Shown: piece after piece, positions 13,637 through 22,084 of the stretch
Layout: each line of letters starts with the position of its first letter
How positions within the stretch are numbered: the first letter of the stretch is position 1
NCBI GenBank assembly: GCA_012719545.1
Contig: JAAYAD010000019.1
Location: 1-32,895, forward strand
Length of the DNA: 32,895 bases
Source: Clostridiaceae bacterium
GTDB taxonomy: Bacteria; Bacillota; Clostridia; DSM-8532
Direction of reading: 5' to 3'
Position numbers and translations under genes: made by a program
Notes under the pieces: generated by a model
The model's database searches: none
What the model saw: only the letters and a program-made list of their open reading frames with translations
What the model was told of the DNA's origin: nothing

Positions 13637-14521
13637 ATGCTAATTAAGGATGTTTGCAGGAAGTGCAATCTCACTAAGAAGGCAGTGGAATACTACGAAG
13701 AGCAGGGTTTAATATCTCCAAAGATTGAAGATAACGGCTATCGTAATTATAGTGATGAAGATGTTTCTGTGTTAAAAGAAATCGGAGTATTAAGGAAATT
13801 AGGTATAAGTATTGCTGAGATAAAAGATATTCTATCAGCAAACAACAAGCAAGCTTCTCTTGCAAAGTACAAATTTAAAAAGGATTTAGAGATGGAAAAA
13901 GCATTGGCCAAGAAAAAATGCCTGGAACAGTTGATACAGGATTACGACATAGATAAGGTATCAATCAACATCGAAGATAAAATAGAGAAGCATTTCACAA
14001 TTAAGGAAAAGCTGCTGCAAGCATTTCCCGGAGCCTATGGAATGTATTTATGCATACATTTTGGGCGTTTTCTCAATGGTAAGATTGATACCGAAGAAAA
14101 AGAAATAGCATATTATAAAATCGTTGAGTTTTTAGATAAAGTACAAGGACTCGAATTTCCAGAAGAGCTGGAGGAATTTTTGCAACATAGTATTGAAATA
14201 ATGAAAAACGAAGACATGGAAAGATATAATTCATATATAACTGATTCAATAAATGATGTGGATGCTTTTATAGAGCAAAATAAAGAAATTATTGAAAGCT
14301 ATCTTGAATTCAAAAACTCTGAAGAATTCAAAAATTCTCCGGCTTATAAAATGCAGCAATTATTGTTAAAGTTTCAGAAGGAAAGCGGGTATTATGATGT
14401 TTTCATTGAAAATTTAAAAATATTAAGCGATTCATACCGGGAGTACTATGACAAACTTCAGGCAGCCAACAAAGCATTTATAGAAAAATATCCCGGTGCG
14501 GATAACATTTATGAAAAATAG
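13637..14521 (+). CDS. MerR-family transcriptional regulator, autoregulated
   Basis: A 294-residue DNA-binding activator. The N-terminal winged helix (1-70) reads MLIKDVCRKCNLTKKAVEYY, EEQGLISP and GYRNYSDEDVSVL, typical of MerR proteins that recognise drugs or small molecules. A long coiled dimer helix (about 80-118) follows, then a mostly helical C-terminal domain of about 170 residues that I cannot assign. ATG 13637 follows GAGGTGG at 13625-13631; an in-frame GTG at 13628 overlaps that site and is unlikely. The promoter start is predicted near 13625, giving a very short leader. It stands alone before a terminator, so only autoregulation is visible. Confidence 0.9.
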   Translation: MLIKDVCRKCNLTKKAVEYYEEQGLISPKIEDNGYRNYSDEDVSVLKEIGVLRKLGISIAEIKDILSANNKQASLAKYKFKKDLEMEKALAKKKCLEQLIQDYDIDKVSINIEDKIEKHFTIKEKLLQAFPGAYGMYLCIHFGRFLNGKIDTEEKEIAYYKIVEFLDKVQGLEFPEELEEFLQHSIEIMKNEDMERYNSYITDSINDVDAFIEQNKEIIESYLEFKNSEEFKNSPAYKMQQLLLKFQKESGYYDVFIENLKILSDSYREYYDKLQAANKAFIEKYPGADNIYEK

Positions 14522-14606
14522 TTATATCAACAATTACACTTTATTGCTGACTGATGCTTATTAATCACGTATACGTATAGCAAACATTAACTAACGGTAT
14601 TAACTG

Positions 14607-14645
14607 ACGGGCTTGAATGCCGACATGGCAGCAAGCCCGTTTATC
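14607..14645 (+). terminator. terminator after the MerR gene
   Basis: ACGGGCTTG (14607-14615) pairs with CAAGCCCGT (14632-14640), and an inner TGCC/GGCA stem adds to it. The following TTATCT is a poor T run, so termination may be incomplete. Confidence 0.65.
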
Positions 14646-14775
14646 TATCAATTCAGAGAATCCCAAGTATTATTAAAATTCTACGATAAATATTTAATCT
14701 TTACTTTATGGTATATTTGGTTAAAAATTATATTCAGAGGCATTTCTATATTTTGGTGGTACAAGGGCAGGGAAA

Positions 14776-15762
14776 ATGCGGAAAGCGGTTAAGAGAGCAC
14801 ATGTTTTAATAGAGGTTTTGTGCTTTATAGTAATTATCGGGTTGAGTGGATGCGGTGAAAAAGCAAGTGTTGCTGATAACTCAAATCACACCCTTGTCCT
14901 TGGTTTTGCCCAGCTTGGAGCCGAAAGCTCCTGGAGAATCGGTAATACAAAATCTATAACCGAAGCTGCAAAAGAAGCCGGTATCCAGCTTATGTACACC
15001 GAAGCAGAGCAGAAACAAGAAAATCAAATTAAAAATATTCGCTCTTTTATAGCATACAGAGTGGATGTTATAGCTTTCTCACCAATTGTAGAGACAGGAT
15101 GGGAAAATGTCCTGCAGGAAGCAAAAGATGCAGGAATACCCGTTATCTTGACTGACAGAACCATAGAAGGCTATGAGGAGCTCTATACTTGCTATATTGG
15201 TTCAAATTTTATAACCGAAGGAAAAATGGCAGGAGAATTCCTTAAAAAGAAATTTGCCTATTCAAAAGGTCCTGTTAATATAGTTGAATTGGTTGGCACA
15301 GTTGGTTCATCTCCTGCGGAAGAAAGAAGCAAAGGTTTTCGTCAGGCAATCCGGGATGACCCCAAATTTGTTATTCAAACCAGTATAAGCGGCGATTTCA
15401 TGCGCTCCAAGGGCAAAGAGGCCATGAGCAAGATACTTAAGGAATATAAGGATATAGACGTATTGTACAGTCACAACGATGCAATGACTTTGGGTGCCAT
15501 AGAATCAATTGAAAAAGCGGGATTGGTTCCGGGAAAAGATATCGTTATTATTTCCATTGATGGGGAGCAGGAAGCCATAGATGCACTTAAGGCAGGAAAG
15601 ATGAATTGTGTTGTTGAGTGCAGTCCTCTGCTGGGGCCAACACTTGTAGATACCGTTAAAAAAATAATGAATGGTGAAGAGGTGCCTAAGGCTATTTACA
15701 TAGAGGACAGCGTTTTTACAGAATGGGACGATTTAAGCGATCTTCCACCGAGAGGCTATTAA
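14776..15762 (+). CDS. YtfQ-like sugar-binding lipoprotein, probable sensor component
   Basis: A 328-residue lipoprotein: a hydrophobic signal (10-22) and lipobox LSGC with Cys26. The body is a periplasmic-binding-protein fold close to E. coli YtfQ, a galactofuranose receptor: VLGFAQLGAESSWR, QKQENQIKNIRSF, SGDFMRSKGKEAM and HNDAMTLGAIESIEKAGL. It is paralogous to the transporter's receptor at 19331. It lies just before a membrane sensor kinase (3-base gap) and not beside a permease, so I infer it presents sugar to the kinase, as XylFII does for LytS. Unlike its paralogue it lacks a Ser/Thr/Pro linker after the Cys. A weak AGGGAA site precedes ATG 14776. Confidence 0.9.
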   Translation: MRKAVKRAHVLIEVLCFIVIIGLSGCGEKASVADNSNHTLVLGFAQLGAESSWRIGNTKSITEAAKEAGIQLMYTEAEQKQENQIKNIRSFIAYRVDVIAFSPIVETGWENVLQEAKDAGIPVILTDRTIEGYEELYTCYIGSNFITEGKMAGEFLKKKFAYSKGPVNIVELVGTVGSSPAEERSKGFRQAIRDDPKFVIQTSISGDFMRSKGKEAMSKILKEYKDIDVLYSHNDAMTLGAIESIEKAGLVPGKDIVIISIDGEQEAIDALKAGKMNCVVECSPLLGPTLVDTVKKIMNGEEVPKAIYIEDSVFTEWDDLSDLPPRGY

Positions 15763-15765
15763 TGC

Positions 15766-17232
15766 ATGAAATCAATTGTTGAGAAAACCTTTTTGCGTAT
15801 TTTAAAAACCAACAGCATAAAAAGCAAGCTGAAAATATCATTCTTGCTGATAATTCTGATTGTCCTTATTCCGTCTATAATCAGCATTATATTTTCAAAT
15901 ATTCTTACAGTAAGATACGGAAAGCTAATACATAATGTTGAAGATGCAAATAGCCTCAATCAGATAGTAAAATTCGAGATAACCGGTGAGATTTGGGATA
16001 TAGTTTCAGGAAAAATAGAATTTGAAGATGGAGAGCAATACATAATTATCGAAAACATATATGAAAGGCTTAACTTATTGGCTCAAAATGCATCTACAAG
16101 GGAAAACCGCCAGCTTATTGAAGTTGCCAGAAGAGCAGTGTCCACTCTTGAAAACTATGTAAACAAACTGGGAAAGCAAATTGAAGATGGTCTTCCCGTT
16201 GTTGAAAATGAGAAACTCCTTGAGGAAATCAGGGGCGTCTCGGTTCTTGTTTATGATGTTATTCAGGAATTCATATTCAGTGAGATTGAAGCCATAGCAA
16301 AAGTTAATGATTCTTTGCAGCGTACGGGAACCATACTTACCATATTGGAACTGACCATTTTCATTTTGGTAGTGATTTTTGCAGTATATACAGTTGCGTC
16401 AGTTGCCGAAAACATATCAAGCCCAATTTTAAAGCTTAAAAATCTTTCGGTGCAGATTGCCGAAGGCGACCTGGAAGCAAGGGTTGAACCCCTTGACGTG
16501 GAAGAGCTTAAAGAACTGGCGCAAAGTCTCAATATAATGGCAGGAAGAATCAGAGACCTTATTGATCAGAACATACAGGAGCTTAAAAATCTTCAAAAAT
16601 CAGAGATGAAGGCTCTGCAGGCTCAGATAGCTCCTCACTTTCTTTATAACACCTTTGATACAATTATCTGGCTTGCAGAGGCAGGACGAAATGATGATGT
16701 CGTAAATGTAGCCATGGCCTTCTCAAACTTCTTCAGGATTTCACTCAGCAAGGGAAAAGACTGGATTACAGTGGGGCAGGAGGTTGAGCACGTAAAAAGC
16801 TATTTAACCATACAGCGAGTCAGATATGAAAGCATACTCGACTTCTCAATTGAAGTGGATGAAGCCATGCTGGATTTTAAAATGCTTAAGCTTATCCTGC
16901 AGCCCCTGGTAGAAAATGCGCTTTACCATGGAATTAAGTTCCGAAGAAGCCGTGGAGGGCTCATTACTTTAAAAGGGTGGATTGAAAATAATGAGATTTG
17001 CTTCTCAGTGGAAGATAACGGCATAGGAATACAGCCGGATCGACTTGCGCTTATCCGTTCAAGGCTTGAAAATGATGACGGCGCAGACGAGGTCGGCTAT
17101 GGCCTATACAATGTAAATAAACGAATTCAGCTTTATTACGAGACTACCCGTGGCTTGACCATAGAAAGCACACCAGGACAGGGCACCATTGTATCATTCA
17201 GACTACCCCTCAGGAGTGAACAGAATGTATAA
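15766..17232 (+). CDS. YesM-type sensor histidine kinase
   Basis: A 488-residue membrane kinase that should phosphorylate the response regulator encoded next. Membrane spans lie at about 22-47 and 188-212, enclosing an extracellular region of about 140 residues, small and largely helical, suited to docking the upstream lipoprotein. A HAMP domain (213-265) and helical linker lead to the LytS/YesM kinase core: phospho-acceptor His291 in APHFLYN, N-box LQPLVENALYHG (379-390), DNGIG (417-421) and GYGLYN (444-449). ATG 15766 starts 3 bases after the lipoprotein's stop. The 3' end overlaps the regulator gene by 8 bases. The signal is inferred to be the sugar bound by the lipoprotein. Confidence 0.93.
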   Translation: MKSIVEKTFLRILKTNSIKSKLKISFLLIILIVLIPSIISIIFSNILTVRYGKLIHNVEDANSLNQIVKFEITGEIWDIVSGKIEFEDGEQYIIIENIYERLNLLAQNASTRENRQLIEVARRAVSTLENYVNKLGKQIEDGLPVVENEKLLEEIRGVSVLVYDVIQEFIFSEIEAIAKVNDSLQRTGTILTILELTIFILVVIFAVYTVASVAENISSPILKLKNLSVQIAEGDLEARVEPLDVEELKELAQSLNIMAGRIRDLIDQNIQELKNLQKSEMKALQAQIAPHFLYNTFDTIIWLAEAGRNDDVVNVAMAFSNFFRISLSKGKDWITVGQEVEHVKSYLTIQRVRYESILDFSIEVDEAMLDFKMLKLILQPLVENALYHGIKFRRSRGGLITLKGWIENNEICFSVEDNGIGIQPDRLALIRSRLENDDGADEVGYGLYNVNKRIQLYYETTRGLTIESTPGQGTIVSFRLPLRSEQNV

Positions 17233-18826
17233 GATTTTTATCGTGGAAGATGAATTTTTGGTGCGTGAAGGTATCAGAAACAAGATTAACTGGGAAAATA
17301 CACGCTTTGTATTAAGCGGCGAGGCATCCGACGGTGAGATGGCTCTTGCCATGATTCAGGAAATCAAGCCGGACATTCTGGTTACTGACATAAGAATGCC
17401 GTTTATGGACGGCCTTGAACTGTCCCGGATAGTAAAAAGAACTCTTCCCTGGATACATATTATTATTTTAAGCGGTCATGACGAGTTTGAATATGCCAGA
17501 GAAGCCATATCCATTGGCGTTGATGAATATATTCTTAAGCCCATTAATTCAAGCATTCTTTTGTCCACCCTTGAAAAAGTGGCTCAGTCCATTGAAGAAG
17601 AAAAAAAGAAACAGCTTGATGTGGAACTTCTTCAGATGCAGCTAAAATCAACCAACAATCTCATTATAGAACGTTTTCTTGAGGAACTTGTTATCGGGGC
17701 TGTAAATACACCCGATGCCATCAAGAAATCCCACAGCCTGGGTATTGACATACTTGCGAAGAGATATGTAGTAATTGAAGGAAGGCTGGATTTTGAAGGT
17801 ACCGAATACAACAGCATTGCAAAAATCAGAGCCAATATCGGAAATCTTCTAAAGGACAGAACCGATATCATCTGGTTTTTCAGAAGCTATGACAGGCTTG
17901 TGCTTATTATAAAGGGAGAGACGGCAGAAGCCGTTATTGAAACAGCCTATCAGGTTTCACAGGTTATAAGGTATGAAACTGAAAGAAATAAACTTGGCAT
18001 ATTTACAATAGGCATTGGATCTGTGGCTGAACGAATAGGTGCTATCCCTGAGTCTTATTCAGATGCCGTAAAGGTTCACAGCCTTCTGGGCAACATAAGA
18101 AAAGGGCATATAGTAGGCATTAAGGATATTGAAAGCGGTGAGATATCAACATCAACCTTCATGGCAAGCGAAGCACCTGTTTCCGAGAAATTGCGCTATG
18201 CCTCAAAAGAAGATATCCCATACCTTATTAATCAGTGGACAAGAAGCATGGATAAATCAAATTTCCAGACAGCTCTTATGGGGTATTACTTTCTTATGGA
18301 TGTATTAATGGCTGCAGCACGCATGATAAATGAGCTTGGGGGCGATTATCATCATGTGCTGCCCGAAGTGGATAATCCGGCTAAACTTTTTGAGGTTGCA
18401 TGCAATAAGGAGAATTTTACCTCTTTTGTTGAAGATGTGATAAAAAGGACCATTGATTTCAGGGATTCCTGCGAGAATCTTAAATACGGACGAATTATCC
18501 ATAAGGCAAAAGAGTTTATCAATGCAAACTATCATGATTCGGGAATTTCACTTAATACTGTGGCTGCGGTGGTATCCTTAAGTCCTAATCATTTCAGCAC
18601 TATTTTTTCGCAGGAAACCGGTGAGACATTTATTGAATATCTTACACGTATTCGTATAGAAAACGCCAAAAAGCTTTTAATTGAAGGAAGCATGAAAACA
18701 ACGGACATAGCCTATGCTGTGGGCTATAACGAAGCTCATTATTTCAGCTATATATTTAAAAAGAATACGGGACTTACACCCAGAGAGTTTAAGGCAAAGA
18801 TGCAGCCTCAGGCCATAGCCAAGTAA
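17225..18826 (+). CDS. YesN-type response regulator with AraC DNA-binding domain
   Basis: A 533-residue regulator. The receiver domain (1-120) has acidic pocket Glu9-Asp10, phospho-acceptor Asp55 (LVTDIRMPF) and Lys in ILKPIN. A middle region of about 300 residues includes a GGDEF-like-derived fold common in YesN proteins but with no catalytic motif. The AraC-type double HTH is at about 430-530 (SLNTVAAVVSLSPNHFSTIF and TTDIAYAVGYNEAHYFSYIFKK). I chose ATG 17225, preceded by CAGGAGTG and overlapping the kinase stop; a longer reading from 17189 lies wholly in the kinase gene. It probably activates the furanose transporter genes that follow, after binding direct repeats. Confidence 0.94.
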   Translation: MYKIFIVEDEFLVREGIRNKINWENTRFVLSGEASDGEMALAMIQEIKPDILVTDIRMPFMDGLELSRIVKRTLPWIHIIILSGHDEFEYAREAISIGVDEYILKPINSSILLSTLEKVAQSIEEEKKKQLDVELLQMQLKSTNNLIIERFLEELVIGAVNTPDAIKKSHSLGIDILAKRYVVIEGRLDFEGTEYNSIAKIRANIGNLLKDRTDIIWFFRSYDRLVLIIKGETAEAVIETAYQVSQVIRYETERNKLGIFTIGIGSVAERIGAIPESYSDAVKVHSLLGNIRKGHIVGIKDIESGEISTSTFMASEAPVSEKLRYASKEDIPYLINQWTRSMDKSNFQTALMGYYFLMDVLMAAARMINELGGDYHHVLPEVDNPAKLFEVACNKENFTSFVEDVIKRTIDFRDSCENLKYGRIIHKAKEFINANYHDSGISLNTVAAVVSLSPNHFSTIFSQETGETFIEYLTRIRIENAKKLLIEGSMKTTDIAYAVGYNEAHYFSYIFKKNTGLTPREFKAKMQPQAIAK

Positions 18827-19330
18827 AAGTTTTGATAGCAACACCATAAATTTGTTTTGAAAGAAGCGCATCATGGATAGATTTGATTCGTAATGTCCTG
18901 TCCGGATGCGTTTTTATTGTGCAGCAAAACCTATCAGGAATGTTTAAAACTGAACAGTCTAATCTTACCCGTACATGCTATCAGTAATGGTTGCGACATA
19001 GAAAAGTACAAAATTTTATAATAAGAATTCATATGTAAAATTCCAATAATTGTAAGTTCATTATAGTTTACTGAAAAACTTAAAAATAATATCGTTAAAA
19101 ATTATGTTATATCTGAAAAAAGAGCCGGATGATTTTCTTTTCTTTGTAATTTTATTGCTCTTTCCAACCTAATCAGAAAATATTGTATGTTTCAAAGGAA
19201 ATAATAACCAAAGCACTTTCATAGTATGGAAAATTCTCATATTCCTCTGAATTTCATTACTGATGCGCCCCCAGTAAAATTATTCGTGTAAAGCTCAGAT
19301 TAAGGGCAATGAAAAAATTACGGAGGGAGA
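18827..19330. other. 504-base region between regulator and transporter genes
   Basis: It starts with a terminator (18867-18915) and ends in the transporter promoter region. TAAAAT at 19275-19280 is the best -10 candidate, with no good -35, as expected of an activator-dependent promoter. Similar short motifs AATTCTCAT (19232-19240) and AATTTCATT (19250-19258) lie just upstream, but whether they are YesN sites is guesswork. AAAGAGC...GCTCTTT (about 19121-19164) could form a long-range stem. No ORF is convincing. Confidence 0.45.
18867..18915 (+). terminator. terminator after the sensor operon
   Basis: CGCATC (18867-18872) pairs with GATGCG (18905-18910); an adjoining GGA/TCC adds to the stem, and TTTTT follows. 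It separates the three sensor genes from the transporter genes, allowing independent expression levels. Confidence 0.7.
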
Positions 19331-20356
19331 ATGTATATGTTAAAGAAAATTCTAAGTGTACTGTTGGTTGTTATGTTAGTTGCAGGACTTGCTGCATGCG
19401 GACAGCAAGCTCAGCCAACCGGCCCCGACCAGAGTACACCAACTCAGTCCACTCCTAGTGAATCGACACAACCTAAAAAGAATGAAGGAAAATTGGTTGT
19501 TGGCTTTGCCCAGATAGGACAGGAAAGCGGATGGCGTGACGCGGAAACATGGTCCATCTTAAATGCGGCAGAGGAAATGGGTGTTGACTTAAAGTTCTCC
19601 GATGGTCAGCAGAAGCAGGAAAATCAGATAAAAGCAATCCGTACCTTCATCCAGCAGGGTGTTGACGTTATAGGTGTTGCTCCTGTAGTGGAAACAGGCT
19701 GGGAGACCGTATTCAAAGAAGCTAAAGAAGCCGGAATTCCTATTGTATTGGTTGACAGAAGAGCAGCAGTTAGTGAAGACCTATATGCTACATTTATTGG
19801 TTCAGACTTTATCCTTGAAGGACAAAATGCGTGCAAGGAAATGGCAAGACTTCTTAACGGCAAAGGAAATATAGTAGAACTTCAGGGTACTGTTGGAGCA
19901 TCAGCTGCAACTGACCGTATGAAGGGCTTTGCTGAAGAACTTAAGAATTATCCTGACATGAAGATAATAGCTTCCCAGAGCGGTGACTTTACACGTGCAA
20001 AAGGTAAGGAAGTAATGGAAGCTTTCTTAAAAGCATATCCCGGTGAAATCCACGGCGTATACGCACACAATGACGATATGGCATTGGGCGCAATCGAGGC
20101 TATAAAGGATGCAGGACTTAAACCCGGAGTAGACATTAAGATTGTTTCAATTGACGGTGTTAAGGCTATCTTTGAAGCAATGGTAGCCGGTGAGGCAAAT
20201 GTAACCGTTGAATGTAACCCGCTTCTTGGACCTCAATTCTTCCAGGTATGCAAAGACCTGAAAGAAGGAAAGGAAGTTCCCAAATGGGTTAAGTCAGAAG
20301 AGGGAATTTATCGACAGGAGACCGCTGCAGAGGATATCAAGAACCGCAAGTATTGA
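19331..20356 (+). CDS. ytfQ: galactofuranose-type ABC transporter substrate-binding lipoprotein
   Basis: A 341-residue extracellular receptor that delivers sugar to the ABC permeases below. The signal peptide ends in a LAAC lipobox (Cys23), followed by a Pro/Thr/Ser-rich linker (about 27-48). The mature fold closely follows YtfQ: VGFAQIGQESGWR, DGQQKQENQIKAIR, APVVETGWE, ELQGTVGAS, SQSGDFTRAKGKEVMEAF, YAHNDDM and IVSIDGV. GGAGGG (19322-19327) precedes ATG 19331 by 3 bases and a second in-frame ATG 19337 by 9, so the true start may be the latter. The ligand (galactofuranose or a similar furanose) is inferred from family likeness. A hairpin follows, a usual device to make more receptor than membrane parts. 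Confidence 0.93.
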   Translation: MYMLKKILSVLLVVMLVAGLAACGQQAQPTGPDQSTPTQSTPSESTQPKKNEGKLVVGFAQIGQESGWRDAETWSILNAAEEMGVDLKFSDGQQKQENQIKAIRTFIQQGVDVIGVAPVVETGWETVFKEAKEAGIPIVLVDRRAAVSEDLYATFIGSDFILEGQNACKEMARLLNGKGNIVELQGTVGASAATDRMKGFAEELKNYPDMKIIASQSGDFTRAKGKEVMEAFLKAYPGEIHGVYAHNDDMALGAIEAIKDAGLKPGVDIKIVSIDGVKAIFEAMVAGEANVTVECNPLLGPQFFQVCKDLKEGKEVPKWVKSEEGIYRQETAAEDIKNRKY

Positions 20357-20375
20357 TGTTACATAGAGATATAAG

Positions 20376-20416
20376 GAAGAAACCCGCCTTGGTTCTTTTG
20401 CTGAGGCGGTTTCTTC
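20376..20416 (+). terminator. attenuator-like hairpin between receptor and ATPase genes
   Basis: GAAGAAACCCGCCT and AGGCGGTTTCTTC form a long stem with one bulged C, ending in a short T-rich run. A weak terminator here would lower expression of the downstream ABC subunits relative to the receptor. Confidence 0.65.
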
Positions 20417-20569
20417 TATAAACATATGGGACCTTTGGCACATATTTATATGTAATTTTCTAAACATTTATCGAATTCATAGTTAAATCCGCGGTATGTT
20501 TTGTCATAGCTATGTTTCTTAAATTCTGCAGTAATCAAAGCAATTTCTTTGTTGGAATGGAAGGATAGT

Positions 20570-22084
20570 ATGGAAAATAAAGAGATTCTTTTAACTATGA
20601 GAAAAATATCAAAAACCTTCCCCGGTGTTAAAGCTCTTAACAATGTAGATTTTACATTAAGAAAAGGGGAGATTCATGCCCTTCTAGGAGAGAACGGGGC
20701 AGGAAAATCCACCCTCATTAAAGTTCTTACCGGCGTTGAAAGTATGGATGGGGGCCAGGTAACTCTCGAAGGAAAGCCAATTCATGTAAAAAGCTCACAG
20801 CACGCACAGACATTGGGCATAAGCACTGTTTATCAGGAAATTAATCTTTGCGGCAATCTGTCAGTGGCTGAAAACATTTTTATTGGAAGAGAACCCATGG
20901 CCTATGGCATGATTGACTGGAAGATGATTAATAAACGCGCAAAGGAACTATTGAATAACCTGAATGTGGATATAGATGTAACCAAAACTCTTGACAGTTA
21001 CCCTGTTGCCATTCAGCAAATGGTTGCCATAGCAAGAGCTCTGGATATTTCAGCGAAGGTATTGATTCTTGACGAGCCAACATCCAGTCTTGATGCGGCA
21101 GAATGCAAAGAGCTGTTTACAGTTATGAGAAAGCTTTGCAATGAAGGCATGGGGATTATCTTTGTCACACACTTCCTGGATCAGGTTTATGAAGTATCTG
21201 ACAGAATTACAGTTTTAAGAAACGGTGAACTGGTTGGTGAGTATGAAGCCAAATCCCTTCCCAAGGTTGAACTAATCGGAAAAATGATAGGAAAGGATTA
21301 TGAACAGCTTCAGCAAATCGAGAGTGCTAAAAAAGCACACATGGAAAATAAGGAGAGCTATTTAACCTGTAAGAATCTCACCACTGAAGGAAATTTAAAA
21401 AATCTGGACCTTGAAGTAAATAAGGGTGAAGTTTTAGGACTTGCTGGCCTTCTTGGTTCAGGCAGAACGGAAACAGTAAGGGCTCTCTTTGGAGCAGATA
21501 AAATTCTTGGCGGAGAGCTAAGTGTCAAAAACACACGAATTAGAAATAACAAGCCTATAACAGCCATACGGAAAGGAATGGGATACTGTTCCGAGGACAG
21601 AAAAAGCGAAGGAATAGTAGGGGAACTAACCATCCGTGAGAATATTATTCTTGCCCTGCAGGCCAAAAAAGGAATGTTCCGGTTTATTGGAAAAAAGGAA
21701 CAAACCAAAATTTCCCAACAGTACATCAAGCTTCTTGATATAAAAACTCCCGGCTGTGAACAGCAGATTAAAAACTTAAGCGGCGGAAATCAGCAAAAAG
21801 TGCTTCTTGCAAGGTGGCTTGCCACAAATCCGGAACTATTAATGCTTGATGAGCCAACCAGAGGAATTGACGTAGGCACGAAAGCTGAGATTCAAAAAAT
21901 AGTTTTAGAGCTTGCGGAAAAGGGAATGTCGATTATTTTTATCTCTTCTGAAATGGATGAAATGCTGCGGTGCTGCGAGCGAATGGTGGTTCTGAATGAC
22001 AAAAAAAAGCTGGGCGAGCTATCCGGTAACGAAAAAAATGAGCAGGTAATTATGGAGATGATAGCCGGAGGTAAGAGCGTATGA
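20570..22084 (+). CDS. ytfR: sugar ABC transporter ATPase, double-domain (YtfR-like)
   Basis: A 504-residue ATPase with two fused nucleotide-binding domains, as in RbsA, MglA and YtfR. The first has Walker A GENGAGKST (40-48), a Q-loop YQEI and Walker B LILDEPTSSLDA, but a degraded signature (YPVAIQQM). The second has a degraded Walker A (GLLGSGRTE), yet an intact signature LSGGNQQK and Walker B MLDEPTRGID. This asymmetry is normal for sugar importers. ATG 20570 follows GGAAGGA; a TTG seven codons earlier has none. The gene is 213 bases from the receptor gene and overlaps the next by ATGA. Assignment to YtfR rests on neighbours more than on its own sequence. Confidence 0.93.
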   Translation: MENKEILLTMRKISKTFPGVKALNNVDFTLRKGEIHALLGENGAGKSTLIKVLTGVESMDGGQVTLEGKPIHVKSSQHAQTLGISTVYQEINLCGNLSVAENIFIGREPMAYGMIDWKMINKRAKELLNNLNVDIDVTKTLDSYPVAIQQMVAIARALDISAKVLILDEPTSSLDAAECKELFTVMRKLCNEGMGIIFVTHFLDQVYEVSDRITVLRNGELVGEYEAKSLPKVELIGKMIGKDYEQLQQIESAKKAHMENKESYLTCKNLTTEGNLKNLDLEVNKGEVLGLAGLLGSGRTETVRALFGADKILGGELSVKNTRIRNNKPITAIRKGMGYCSEDRKSEGIVGELTIRENIILALQAKKGMFRFIGKKEQTKISQQYIKLLDIKTPGCEQQIKNLSGGNQQKVLLARWLATNPELLMLDEPTRGIDVGTKAEIQKIVLELAEKGMSIIFISSEMDEMLRCCERMVVLNDKKKLGELSGNEKNEQVIMEMIAGGKSV

